Part shown: positions 1 to 8,387 of the stretch, piece after piece
Layout of the letters: every line of letters begins with the position of its first letter
Position numbering within the stretch: the stretch's first letter is position 1
DNA from: Nostoc sp. UHCC 0870
GTDB taxonomy: Bacteria; Cyanobacteriota; Cyanobacteriia; Cyanobacteriales; Nostocaceae
Direction: 5' to 3'
NCBI RefSeq assembly: GCF_022063185.1
Contig: NZ_CP091913.1
Coordinates: 4,352,001 to 4,416,000, forward strand
Length of the DNA stretch: 64,000 bases
Program-made: the position numbers and the translations under genes
Notes under the pieces: model-generated
Databases searched by the model: none
Seen by the model: the letters and a program-made list of their open reading frames with translations, nothing else
Told to the model about the DNA's origin: nothing

Positions 1-815
1 ATTGCTCGGATTTGGTTGGTGCGATCGCGGTTGATCCTCGCCATCCCCATCGCCGCGCCATAGGTAGCAATGGTATCTTGATAGTTACCAGCCGCTAGAT
101 AAGTATCTCCTAAATTATTTAAAGTATTGAGTTCAGCACGCAAATCACCACTGCGGCGGCGGTAGATTAAAGCAGTTTCATAGAGCTTAATTGCTTTATT
201 ATAATCTCCCTGTCTCGCTGATACCAAACCCAAATTACTTAAAGATAGCCCTTCACCTTCTATATTTTTGACATTGCGAGCAATTATTAGTGCTTCCTCT
301 AGGGTTTTACCTGCGGGGATGGGTTCACCAACTTGCAAAAACAAAGTCCCAATGTTATTTAAGGCAAAAATCTGAGATTGAAAGTCTTGAGTATCCCGTG
401 CGATCGCTAAATGTCGGCGTAATGCGTCTTCACCTTCTTTGTAGCGTCCCAGTTGAATATAAGCCTTTGCTAGTAAATCATAAGTTAAACCTTTAGCTCT
501 AAGGTCGCCAATTAAGTGATAAATCTCTAGTGCTTGCAAACTAGAGCCAATAGACTTTTCCGGGTAGCCACTAGCATATTGCTTTTGACTAACACGTAAT
601 AACGCGTCTGCATTATCTCTGGATTGTCGTCCAAAAGAACTATTTAATGGACGATGCAACTGCTGAGTAATATCAACTGCATTCGCCACTAGAGGATTGA
701 ACAGTACAGCCCAAAGTAACAAGTAAGAACTAAAAAATTTATATTTGTTCACCAACCGATAACTTAAAATTTTCGGGGTGGGGAATAAATTTAAAACGGT
801 ATGCTTTTGTCTCAT
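1..815 (-). CDS. Exported TPR-repeat protein, N-terminal part (cut by window edge)
   Basis: Reading the minus strand from an ATG at 815 gives an open frame that leaves the window at base 1, so only about 271 N-terminal residues are visible. A hydrophobic stretch at roughly residues 27-43 ending in VANA looks like a signal peptide. From about residue 55 onward there are tandem TPR-like units with the usual pattern (for example ALNNIGTLFLQVGE, SLSNLGLVSARQGDYNKA, TLNNLGDTYLAAGNY). In cyanobacteria such proteins often end in a CHAT protease domain, as the complete gene at 13019-15652 does, but that end lies outside the window, so the function is not decided here. TPR units usually mediate protein contacts. 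The identification as an exported TPR protein is firm; the partner and role are unknown. Confidence 0.8.
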   Translation of the reverse strand, partial: MRQKHTVLNLFPTPKILSYRLVNKYKFFSSYLLLWAVLFNPLVANAVDITQQLHRPLNSSFGRQSRDNADALLRVSQKQYASGYPEKSIGSSLQALEIYHLIGDLRAKGLTYDLLAKAYIQLGRYKEGEDALRRHLAIARDTQDFQSQIFALNNIGTLFLQVGEPIPAGKTLEEALIIARNVKNIEGEGLSLSNLGLVSARQGDYNKAIKLYETALIYRRRSGDLRAELNTLNNLGDTYLAAGNYQDTIATYGAAMGMARINRDRTNQIRA

Positions 816-909
816 AAAACTTACCCCTGGAATTTCGGGTTTAAGTAGAAGCTCGCAGAAAATAATTCTGTAAGTATGAAGACTAGCAAATTACGGATAT
901 ATACTTAGA

Positions 910-1539
910 TTACGATTTAACTAAATCTTCCCCCAAGTAGATATCGCGGATATCTGCGGGTAATTTGTCCTCTAGCATACGATAGCCTTCCTGGAGAAAA
1001 TTAGCTACATCAGGAGGCGTAATTTTTTCCCCTTCAGCTTGCAAATAAGCTGCAATACGAGTTTCACTCCAATGAAAAGTTTGAGCCATCAACACCATTA
1101 ATCTTAAAATCGGGGGTAGTTGATCTAATGCCTGTTCGATATAGCACCATAACGGCGGTGAAGTGGCTTGTAGGGAATAATGTATAGATTCTGTGGGTGG
1201 TAGTTGAATTTCATTAATGCAGACAGCCGTGATATTAATTAGCCAATTTTGCAAAGTCAAACCGTCTTGGCCAGATGAAGGGTTGTTTAAATCCAGTCCA
1301 CCCAGTTCATAATAAATGTGCCGCCAAGTCAGAGCAAATAGATATTCAGCTTGTACAGGCGATCGCGCCGAATGTTGAATCAAAGTATAAACTATCGGGC
1401 TATAACGGCAAAAAATCACTGTAAAGTATTTGCCAGCATCGGGGTGATGTTGAAACAATTCCAGCAGTTCTTGGTCACTATGATGAAACAGGGACTTAAC
1501 TAGCGGGTGGTTCGTTTCAGCAAAATGAGGAATTTGCAT
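910..1539 (-). CDS. Divergent sigma-70-like (ECF-like) regulator, tentative
   Basis: A 209-residue protein if the ATG at 1539 is used; the frame can be extended nine codons to a TTG at 1566, but the ATG (MQIPHFAETN) is the more natural start. No strong ribosome site is seen for either. The N-terminal half (SDQELLELFQ, then YSPIVYTLIQ and AEYLFALTWRHIYYELG) resembles the helical region 2 of sigma factors. The C-terminal half (LDQLPPILRLMVLMAQTFHWSETRIAAYL) resembles region 4 with a helix-turn-helix after a PP-turn. From memory, similar cyanobacterial proteins are labelled sigma-70 family. No signal peptide or membrane segment is present. A real gene is very likely; the sigma function is an inference from pattern only. 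The gap to the next gene upstream (2771) contains no obvious shared promoter. Confidence 0.6.
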   Translation of the reverse strand: MQIPHFAETNHPLVKSLFHHSDQELLELFQHHPDAGKYFTVIFCRYSPIVYTLIQHSARSPVQAEYLFALTWRHIYYELGGLDLNNPSSGQDGLTLQNWLINITAVCINEIQLPPTESIHYSLQATSPPLWCYIEQALDQLPPILRLMVLMAQTFHWSETRIAAYLQAEGEKITPPDVANFLQEGYRMLEDKLPADIRDIYLGEDLVKS

Positions 1540-1625
1540 AAAAATAATATGATATACCTGCGGCAAGATTAAATAATACTACGCGTTTCGTCTTGTAATA
1601 TTAATCTTGATTGACCTTGCCAATT

Positions 1626-2771
1626 TTAGATTTTAAATTGCTTTTTCGGTAAACGACGCAGGATATTCTCACTCGTTACAGATTCGCTATCATCTATTTT
1701 CAACTCAGAATAAATTGCCAAAGTTTGTTGATTAACACGTCCAACGGTCAGCCATTCCAAATTTTGTTGTGCTTGGTTTTGCCAATGCTTGAGTAGATGA
1801 GGTTGGCTAAGTAATTTGGCTAGAGCATCTGCCAAAGCAGTGCTATCTTTTGGGGGAACTAAAACACCAGCTTTGCCATTGTCTAGTGCTTCAGGAATGC
1901 CATCTACATTGGTAGCGATAATAGCACAGCCAGCTTCACGGGCTTCTGGAATCACAAGGGGAGAAGGATCACGGTGAGAAGCAAGTACGAAAATGTCTGC
2001 TGCTAATAGGTAACGTTGCGGCTCTGGCTGAAAACCTTCAAAATGGATGCGTTGGTGTAGTCCGCCGCAAGCATCGCTCAAACCTATTTTCTGGGCTTGT
2101 TTCACAAAAGTTTCTCTGTCTGGGCCATTCCCCACTAAATAGAGATGTGCTTCGGGAAATTCGGTAGCGATTTGCGCGAAGGCATCAATTAACTCACTGA
2201 TACCCTTGCGTTGATACATACCCGCTACGGTAGCGATCGCTGGTCTTTGTAATTCTACAGGCTGGTACTCTTTAATATTACGGGTGCGGACACTACCCAA
2301 TGTCCCATTAGATATCACCCTTAATTTATGCTCTGGAATCCCCCGCCGTGCCATTGATTTAGCAACCGCCTTGCTTACCGCAATTACCCGATCCGCTAAA
2401 CCCATCAGTACCGCGCTGCGTTGAAATTCGTTGTGTACTGTGGCAACTAAGCCGTAGCTAGCAGAAGCTTTGAGAAATCTTCCTAATACAACTCCCGTCA
2501 TCATGTGGGCATGGACAATATCTGGCTGAAATTCTTTGATAATTGCTCGATAACGTCTAACCGCATTAATTAAATTGATTGGTGTCCTAGTTTGGTCTAA
2601 TTGAAAGTGCTTGACACCATAATCTCCTAATAATATTTCATATTCCCCGCCAGCAGATGCAATAGCCACTTCATGACCGTTTTTTGCTTGCAGACAAGCT
2701 AAGTCTACGGCTACATTGACGATGCCGTTACCAATTTCTCGGACGTGGTTCAAAATATGTAGTACACGCAT
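1626..2771 (-). CDS. Glycosyltransferase family 4 (group 1)
   Basis: A 381-residue GT-B fold glycosyltransferase that transfers a sugar from a nucleotide-sugar to a lipid- or glycan-linked acceptor, probably at the cytoplasmic membrane face. The N-terminal Rossmann domain shows the glycine loop near residue 15 (EIGNGIVNVAVDLA) and DIVHAHMM near residue 85. The C-terminal domain (from about residue 180) has AGMYQRKGISELIDAFA, LYLVGNGPDRETF and the family E-x7-E signature in the region PEAREAGCAIIATNVDGIPE. The ATG at 2771 is the only good start. It stands alone between a sigma-like gene and a repeat-filled gap, so the polysaccharide or lipid it serves cannot be deduced. Family assignment is strong; donor and acceptor are unknown. 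Confidence 0.88.
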   Translation of the reverse strand: MRVLHILNHVREIGNGIVNVAVDLACLQAKNGHEVAIASAGGEYEILLGDYGVKHFQLDQTRTPINLINAVRRYRAIIKEFQPDIVHAHMMTGVVLGRFLKASASYGLVATVHNEFQRSAVLMGLADRVIAVSKAVAKSMARRGIPEHKLRVISNGTLGSVRTRNIKEYQPVELQRPAIATVAGMYQRKGISELIDAFAQIATEFPEAHLYLVGNGPDRETFVKQAQKIGLSDACGGLHQRIHFEGFQPEPQRYLLAADIFVLASHRDPSPLVIPEAREAGCAIIATNVDGIPEALDNGKAGVLVPPKDSTALADALAKLLSQPHLLKHWQNQAQQNLEWLTVGRVNQQTLAIYSELKIDDSESVTSENILRRLPKKQFKI

Positions 2772-2810
2772 TTACTTCCCAGTGTTTTAGTTAAAGTTTG
2801 AGTGAGTAAG

Positions 2811-2970
2811 GAGTGCTGAGTGCTGAGTAATGAGTAATGAGTAATGAGTAAGGAGTAAGGAGTAAGGAGTAAGGAGTAAGGAGTAAGGAGTAATGAGTAA
2901 TGAGTAATGAGTAATGAGTTTGTCTCCCCCTACACCCCTACACCCCTACACCCCTACCCCCCTACACCCT
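2811..2970. repeat. Heptameric (GAGTAAK) and octameric (CCCCTACA) tandem repeats
   Basis: Between the glycosyltransferase and the propeller gene lie about sixteen near-perfect 7-bp units of the type GAGTAAG/GAGTAAT (about 2815-2920). Directly after come four to five 8-bp units of the type CCCCTACA (about 2928-2968). Short tandemly repeated sequences of this kind are characteristic of heterocystous cyanobacteria. The octamer is the same unit as the long array at 62890-63097. Open frames across it are artefacts of the repeat. Confidence 0.9.
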
Positions 2971-2976
2971 CACTCT

Positions 2977-5184
2977 TCACCCCGGTAGGCGATACATCAT
3001 CACTTTACCTTTGGCATTTTCTTCTACAAATACTAGATACTCACCATTTGAGCGTTGAAAAGCGCGGATACCGTAGGGTATATCCACCCAGCCACTTTCT
3101 CCGTTGACTTCTGGGCCTGGTTTTAATATTTGTAGTTGTTTTCCTGTGGTGGCGTTATAGGCGTAAACCTCCGCCATTTTACTCGCCACTGCAAAAACTC
3201 TGTCTCCTGCTACATCCATTGATTTGATGTGCAGTTTGGGACTAGTGTTGGTTTCATAAGGTAGGGCTATTCGCCAGCGCAAAGTTCTTTTTTTACTCCA
3301 GTTGTCGTAGCGCACTATCTCTGTACCAACTAACCCCCAATCACCATCTAAGTTGGGGCGATCGCTTGTATACCCTCCTAAATACATAACATCCTGTTTG
3401 GGAATATACTTAATCCTGGTGAGGGTGGTGAAAGGTGCGGGCATGGAGATTTTTTCCCCAGTGCCTTGACCATAAATTGGACAGCCATGTTTATCTAATT
3501 TTTGATAAGGATAGTGTTTGATGTAGCCGGCTTCTGCGGCTTGCCAAATATCTCCTTTGCTGTCAACTTCCCAACCCCAGACAGAAGGATCTTCTTCACC
3601 TAGAGTTTTGTATTCATTGGTTTGAATCGCACCATCACCATTGACATCGTGCCATAACCAACTACCGTTTTTGGGTTGATTAGCTGGCCATTTAAGATGA
3701 TTCTTGCCAAAGATGCCACAAGGAACGGCAATTTCACCATCAAAACGGTAGATTAACAGACGTTCGGCCATCATTTCTGAGGAGAGATACATTAACCGTT
3801 TTCCTCCCAGGCGACGCATAAAGACAGATGTGGGTGTGGTGTGTAGTCTCCCGTCGTCAGGATAGCGAAATTTATCTAAGGTATAGGCTTTATATGTCCA
3901 TTCTTTGCCACTGTTTTTGCTGTAGTCCATGACGAAGTGTTCATTTTTAGTAAACACGTCTTTACCATCGCTATCAGGATCAGCATCAGCATTATCTAAG
4001 AATTGCAAACCCAATAACCGCCACTGGAGTTTTCCTGATGGCGAGAACTTCCTTAAATCTGCACCAGTGTTATTGAAACCATGATTGCTAATGTAGATAT
4101 TGCCTGCTGTATCTGTACCGACTCCGGTAATACCGTACAGTTTTGAGTCTTTGACTTCACCACGAATCCCGCTATAAATGCCGCCTTTGTCGCCCAAAGT
4201 GCCAATCTGCACTGGTTTTTTAGCAATGTCGTAAATTAATACTTGCTGACGCTGGCTATTGTCTGCCACTAAAAGTTTATCTTGGGGAGTTACAGCGATC
4301 GCAGTTGGCTGCACTACATCTGTAATCTGTTGGGGTAATTGCTTGCCTTGGGGGGTATAACGTACAATCTTGGCAGCAGTTTTATTCTTTTTGTTTTGAA
4401 CAACCCATAGATTATTTTGCCGATCAATAGCGATCGCACCTGGATTAGTCACGCTAAAACTGCGTAGTTCCTGCATGGTGTCACTGTTGTAAACCCGGAT
4501 ACTATCAGTAGCAACATCACTTACATATAACTCGTTACCGCTAGTTGCTAATCCAGCAACTTCATTTTTAGTATTGATAATGAGCATACTTTTATCCCAA
4601 CCACGCCCCCCAGCAAATGGGGCTGGTTTGCCAGACAAGGTATAGCGTCTGACACAGTACCAAGTCGTTCCCTTGGGTGGATAATCGTCCTCTGGTTTCC
4701 CTTCAGGAGATTGCTGCATACCTACATAGAGATACTGTTTATTGGCTGTAATTGCTATTCCTCCCAGTCTTCCCCAGCCGTGCAAGTCATCAACTTTACC
4801 GATGACATCGCCATTCTTATAAATGCCTACTTCCCTACCTGCTTCATCCCAATGACTATTCACATAAACTGTGCCATCTGGGGCAACATACATCCCAGCC
4901 ATTTGAATCTGTACCCACTTTTTACCACTAAAGGTATTACCGAGCCAAGATGTTTTGTAAGCTGGTTTTGCTGATACCTGGTAAGAAGTTGTTGTTACTC
5001 TATTTAAAGTTACAGTCTCAGATATGGGACTACCTATGGGAGCAATAATCACTGCCATAGATAATAACAGTATAAAAAGATATATTTTTAACCCACGAAA
5101 ATTTCTATTAAGAGAGAGTTTGTTGATATATTGACTACAATTTTGGTACAAGTTACTCAACTGTGTTCCTAATCTTTTTTCCAT
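2977..5184 (-). CDS. Membrane-anchored or exported NHL-type beta-propeller protein
   Basis: A 735-residue protein starting at the ATG at 5184. One hydrophobic segment at residues 33-50 (IYLFILLLSMAVIIAPIG) follows a basic N-terminus, so it is an uncleaved anchor or a signal peptide. The rest is extracytoplasmic beta-rich sequence with NHL/SMP-30-like blade motifs such as GGIAITANKQYLYVG, IAIDRQNNLWVVQN, IAVTPQDKLLVADN and GVGTDTAGNIYISNHG. Two acidic loops, DADPDSDGKD (about residue 400) and DVNGDGAIQTNEY (about residue 515), look like EF-hand/dockerin-type calcium sites. No enzyme motif is recognised. Propellers of this type often bind ligands or polysaccharide, but that is an inference. Its promoter must lie in the AT-rich gap at 5185-5571, shared divergently with the mscS-like gene. 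Confidence 0.75.
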   Translation of the reverse strand: MEKRLGTQLSNLYQNCSQYINKLSLNRNFRGLKIYLFILLLSMAVIIAPIGSPISETVTLNRVTTTSYQVSAKPAYKTSWLGNTFSGKKWVQIQMAGMYVAPDGTVYVNSHWDEAGREVGIYKNGDVIGKVDDLHGWGRLGGIAITANKQYLYVGMQQSPEGKPEDDYPPKGTTWYCVRRYTLSGKPAPFAGGRGWDKSMLIINTKNEVAGLATSGNELYVSDVATDSIRVYNSDTMQELRSFSVTNPGAIAIDRQNNLWVVQNKKNKTAAKIVRYTPQGKQLPQQITDVVQPTAIAVTPQDKLLVADNSQRQQVLIYDIAKKPVQIGTLGDKGGIYSGIRGEVKDSKLYGITGVGTDTAGNIYISNHGFNNTGADLRKFSPSGKLQWRLLGLQFLDNADADPDSDGKDVFTKNEHFVMDYSKNSGKEWTYKAYTLDKFRYPDDGRLHTTPTSVFMRRLGGKRLMYLSSEMMAERLLIYRFDGEIAVPCGIFGKNHLKWPANQPKNGSWLWHDVNGDGAIQTNEYKTLGEEDPSVWGWEVDSKGDIWQAAEAGYIKHYPYQKLDKHGCPIYGQGTGEKISMPAPFTTLTRIKYIPKQDVMYLGGYTSDRPNLDGDWGLVGTEIVRYDNWSKKRTLRWRIALPYETNTSPKLHIKSMDVAGDRVFAVASKMAEVYAYNATTGKQLQILKPGPEVNGESGWVDIPYGIRAFQRSNGEYLVFVEENAKGKVMMYRLPG

Positions 5185-5571
5185 ACTTAGGTTGATTTTT
5201 TAATTAGTTTTAATTCATCAATACTCACAGTTCAAATAAACTATCAATTTTTTATAGATTTGAACTTGATGAACCCTATTTTTGGTAGAACACGTACATA
5301 AGCTAACAGATGATTAATAGGTTTTTATTATATTCACTAGATTTTTATCAAAAACTTACATTTTTTTAAAGACAATATTTTAGGAATAATTTTGATGTAT
5401 TAATATTTACTTGGTTAATCATTGTAAAAATGCAAAACTCCGGTTTCTCTCAGATAAATTTTGAATTGTTACATCTCTCTCTTGTGGAACACTGATTTAC
5501 AAACTATAGACAGATTCTATCTTCTGTATTTTTCAGTATCATCAGCTACGATTGATGAGTGAGGAAAATAA
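5185..5571. other. AT-rich intergenic region between divergent genes
   Basis: 387 bp separating the propeller gene (minus) and the MscS-like gene (plus). It must carry both promoters, but no clear operator, hairpin or repeat was recognised. A GAGG ribosome site (5561-5564) precedes the ATG at 5572. Confidence 0.5.
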
Positions 5572-6573
5572 ATGAATGTAGAGATATCTGCACTTTTGGA
5601 GCAAATCCAAAAAATGTTTAACGGCTTCATGTCGTTGCTACCGAATATCATCCTGGCGTTAATTGTATTTGCAGTATTTATTTTTATAGGCAGGCAAATT
5701 AAGCGTATAGTCAAACGCTTAACTCGTCATCACCGTTATGCTCGTAATTTAGGTATGGTGTTGGGAAGATTGGCACAAGGTGCAACGGTTTTAGTAGGGT
5801 TATTTATCTCCTTATCTATTGTCATACCAACACTTAAAGCCGGGGATTTGGTACAGTTATTGGGAATTAGTGGGGTAGCAATTGGTTTTGCATTTCGGGA
5901 TATTCTGCAAAACTTTTTAGCGGGTATTTTAATTTTATTAACAGAACCTTTTCAAATTGATGATCAAATTGTTTTTAAAGGTTTTGAGGGGACAGTAGAA
6001 AATATTGAAACACGGGCTACCACTATTAGAACTTATGATGGTCGCAGAATTGTCATCCCCAATTCTGAGTTATTTACTAATTCCGTGACTGTGAATACTG
6101 CCTTTGATCATCGGCGATTGGAATATGATATTGGTGTCGGCTATGGGGATGATTTAGAGCAGACAAAGCAGTTGATGCTGGAAGCAATACATAGTGTAGA
6201 TGTAGTGTTAAAAGACCCAGCCCCAGATGTATTGGTGATGGAACTAGCGGAAAGTACAGTAAATATTCGTGCTAGGTGGTGGATTAAACCGCCTTTTAGG
6301 TTAGATGCACTAGAGTCACGAGATAAAGTCATCTCTGCAATCAAGCAAAAACTGTATGTGGAACATGGCATAGATTTACCATATCCTACTAGACAAATTT
6401 TATTCCATGACCAAACCGAAGAGACAGACGGCGATCGCTCCCGTCAACGTGAAGGATGGCCTGCGGGTAAGAAAGAAGTTCCCAAACCTCGCAGTATTAG
6501 CGGTTCGCTGCGACGTTTGGCTGAGGGGGGTAACGGTAAAGTAGACACTCCCACAGGTAAGGAACAGTCATGA
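5572..6573 (+). CDS. MscS-family mechanosensitive ion channel
   Basis: A 333-residue inner-membrane protein. Hydrophobic segments occur at about residues 20-42, 63-88 and 94-125. The last matches the pore-lining TM3 plus the start of the beta domain of MscS (LLGISGVAIGFAFRDILQNFLAGILILL). The soluble beta domain follows (FQIDDQIVFKGFEGTVENIETRATTIRTYDGRRIVIPNSELF), then the alpha/beta C-domain to about residue 280. The last 45 residues are a charged extension rich in R, K and G, not part of the classic channel. It is a little longer than the 286 residues of E. coli MscS. Such channels open on membrane tension and release solutes during hypo-osmotic shock. GAGG at 5561-5564 supports the start. 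It overlaps the next gene by 4 bp (ATGA), which implies translational coupling. Confidence 0.92.
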   Translation: MNVEISALLEQIQKMFNGFMSLLPNIILALIVFAVFIFIGRQIKRIVKRLTRHHRYARNLGMVLGRLAQGATVLVGLFISLSIVIPTLKAGDLVQLLGISGVAIGFAFRDILQNFLAGILILLTEPFQIDDQIVFKGFEGTVENIETRATTIRTYDGRRIVIPNSELFTNSVTVNTAFDHRRLEYDIGVGYGDDLEQTKQLMLEAIHSVDVVLKDPAPDVLVMELAESTVNIRARWWIKPPFRLDALESRDKVISAIKQKLYVEHGIDLPYPTRQILFHDQTEETDGDRSRQREGWPAGKKEVPKPRSISGSLRRLAEGGNGKVDTPTGKEQS

Positions 6574-7832
6574 ATAACGTGCGTTTGAGAAAGTTATGGG
6601 ATGCACTCCATTCTAGCTACTGGTTTTTACCTAGCTTAATGGTTTTGATGGCGATCGCTCTATCATTTATTATGCTCACCCTTGATCGCTCCATCGGGTT
6701 TGGAGATTGGAGTTTAATTTATACAGGCGGCCCCGATGGTGCAAGAGAGGTACTTTCCGCCATCGCCGGCTCAATGGTAAGTGTAGCAGCTACAGCTTTC
6801 TCAATTACCATTGTCGCACTGCAACTAGCGGCTGCTAACTTTGGCCCCCGATTGCTACGCAATTTTATGCAGGACACAGGTAATCAAATAGTATTAGGTA
6901 CATTTATTGCTACCTTTATTTACTGCTTACTGGTACTGCGGACTATCTACAGTGAGGGCTATAACCCGTTTGTACCTCATTTGTCTGTGACATTTGGGAT
7001 TGTGCTAGCCATCTTCAGTATTGGGGTGTTAATTTACTTCATCCATCACGCCTCAACAATCATTCAAGCTTCTCATGTGATTCATAGTGTGAGTGAGGAT
7101 TTACACAAAGCCGTTGATCGTTTGTTCCCCGAAAAAATTGGGATGAGTCCACCACCAAACCCACAACACACAGAAATACTTCCTGAAGATTTCGAGTCCT
7201 TGGCTTGTCCCGTTGGTGCTAAACGCAATGGTTATCTGCAATTTATCGATGACCAAGAATTACTAAAAATTGCTTGTAAGCATAATCTACTACTACGGTT
7301 GGAATTACGACCAGGAAAGTTTGTGATTGAAGATAGCATTCTCGTCATGGCTTTCCCATCTAAACGGGTAAATCAAAAACTCATTGATGAAATCAACAAA
7401 GCTTTTATCTTGGGTAGAGAACGCACTGAACAACAAGATGTAGAGTTTCCCGTGAATCAGTTGGTAGAAATAGCAGTGCGTGCGCTGTCTCCGGGAATTA
7501 ACGATCCTTTTACGGCTATCCGGTGCGTTGATAGATTGTGCGCGGGGATGTGCTATTTAGTCCAAAGAAAATGTCCTTCACCCTATCGTTACGATCGCGA
7601 TCGCCAATTACGCATCATCGCTGAACCCGTCACCTTTGCTGGAGTGATGGATAATGCTTTCAACCCCATTCGTCAGTATGCCCGTAGTGATGCAGCCGTG
7701 ACCATTCATCTTTTAGAAGCGATCGCCCGTATTGCCCAGTATACCAACAATCCCGAATACCTAGCTATTCTGCGTCGTCACGCTGACATGATTGAACGGG
7801 GAGCTTTACTAAGTAGCCAAATTGTTAGCTAA
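6570..7832 (+). CDS. DUF2254 membrane protein, probably with a displaced C-terminus
   Basis: A 420-residue predicted membrane protein coupled to the MscS-like gene by an ATGA overlap. Membrane segments appear at about residues 18-40, 65-90, 108-128 and 140-160. A long cytoplasmic domain follows with the DUF2254 signatures REVLSAIAGSMVSVAATAFSI, LAAANFGPRLLRNFM and VEIAVRALSPGINDPFTAI. The family has no settled function. The frame ends with LLSSQIVS just after HADMIERGA, where, as I recall the family, a short Gly-Leu-Pro/Asp-Arg-rich tail is expected. A matching tail without a start codon is found at 8053-8163, with IS200/IS605-like debris between. I therefore think this copy is truncated by about 35-40 residues. 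Operon pairing with MscS suggests a role in membrane or osmotic homeostasis (inference). Confidence 0.85.
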   Translation: MNNVRLRKLWDALHSSYWFLPSLMVLMAIALSFIMLTLDRSIGFGDWSLIYTGGPDGAREVLSAIAGSMVSVAATAFSITIVALQLAAANFGPRLLRNFMQDTGNQIVLGTFIATFIYCLLVLRTIYSEGYNPFVPHLSVTFGIVLAIFSIGVLIYFIHHASTIIQASHVIHSVSEDLHKAVDRLFPEKIGMSPPPNPQHTEILPEDFESLACPVGAKRNGYLQFIDDQELLKIACKHNLLLRLELRPGKFVIEDSILVMAFPSKRVNQKLIDEINKAFILGRERTEQQDVEFPVNQLVEIAVRALSPGINDPFTAIRCVDRLCAGMCYLVQRKCPSPYRYDRDRQLRIIAEPVTFAGVMDNAFNPIRQYARSDAAVTIHLLEAIARIAQYTNNPEYLAILRRHADMIERGALLSSQIVS

Positions 7833-7839
7833 ATCTGCT

Positions 7840-8050
7840 TAAAGATATCTAAAAAAAGTAGCGTTAAGTCCTGTAAAATCATAGTATGTCCGAAAACCAA
7901 GGACGCACAAACCAATCAGCTTTTTAGTTGAAAAACAAAAAGTAAGGTCGGCTTGACCTGAACTTAACGCCTGTGGACAAGAAGTAGCCTTCTACCTTGG
8001 AAGAAGCAGGAAGAAATCACTAAACCTAGTTTTACTAAGTTTAGGTAAGT
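7840..8050. mobile_element. Decayed IS200/IS605-type remnant with tnpB 3' end
   Basis: Non-coding DNA that looks like the right end of a tnpB-bearing element. A frame at 7941-7956 reads KVGLT. A one-base shift then gives ELNACGQEV (7960-7986), which together match the VGLT...ACG ending typical of TnpB (RNA-guided nuclease of IS200/IS605 elements). Stops and the frameshift show that it is dead. A 10-bp imperfect hairpin at 8020-8044 (CTAAACCTAG / CTAAGTTTAG) fits the end hairpins that such elements carry. No left end is clear. It lies between the body and the apparent tail of a DUF2254 gene. The assignment rests on short matches only. Confidence 0.45.
8020..8044. repeat. Imperfect hairpin, candidate IS200/IS605 right-end structure
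   Basis: CTAAACCTAG (8020-8029) pairs with CTAAGTTTAG (8035-8044), with one mismatch and a 5-nt loop. It stands directly before the presumed DUF2254 tail. Confidence 0.5.
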
Positions 8051-8052
8051 AT

Positions 8053-8163
8053 TTCAGAGCAGGAAAAGAGGGATTACCAGAACCACAAGACCGCCAAGAC
8101 TTGCAAGAAAAATATCTCAGCGTCATTCAAGCTGTAGAGCAAAATCGTTGGATTTCCATGTAG
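8053..8163 (+). pseudogene. Detached C-terminal fragment of the DUF2254 gene
   Basis: From 8053 the frame reads FRAGKEGLPEPQDRQDLQEK and continues to WISM and a TAG stop at 8161-8163. It has no start codon or ribosome site. The GLPE...DR-D-Q-KY pattern resembles, from memory, the tail of DUF2254 proteins after the HADMIERG segment, which is where the intact frame at 6570-7832 stops. The simplest reading is that insertion of a small transposable remnant separated the tail from its gene. It is unlikely to be translated. Confidence 0.5.
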
Positions 8164-8177
8164 GTTCAAAGGATATT

Positions 8178-8290
8178 AGACCTCTTGCATAAATGCTTAA
8201 GCTGTCATGTTGAGCGAAGCGAAACATCTCAAAGATTATACATTTCATTCAGAATGACACATCTCATTTTTGGCATTTTGCAAGAGGTCT
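8178..8290. repeat. MITE-like element with AGACCTCTTGCA inverted ends
   Basis: AGACCTCTTGCA (8178-8189) is perfectly inverted as TGCAAGAGGTCT (8279-8290). Inner arms TGTCAT and ATGACA also pair, so the 113 bp would fold into a long imperfect hairpin. ATT flanks both sides, a possible 3-bp target duplication. The core carries TTGAGCGAAGCGAAACATCT, a motif common in intergenic repeats. There is no coding capacity, so it would have to be moved in trans. Confidence 0.7.
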
Positions 8291-8387
8291 ATTGATTACA
8301 CCGCCTTTTGGCTTGGTGAAACCACCCCAACCCCTCCCCGTGTACACGCAAGCCTATCTATAAGGGTTGATATTAAATCCTATGAGA

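Noticed and set aside
290..496. 68-codon plus-strand frame
   Set aside because: It lies opposite the clear TPR coding frame on the minus strand.
2907..3107. 66-codon plus-strand frame
   Set aside because: It is built of tandem repeats and overlaps the propeller gene.
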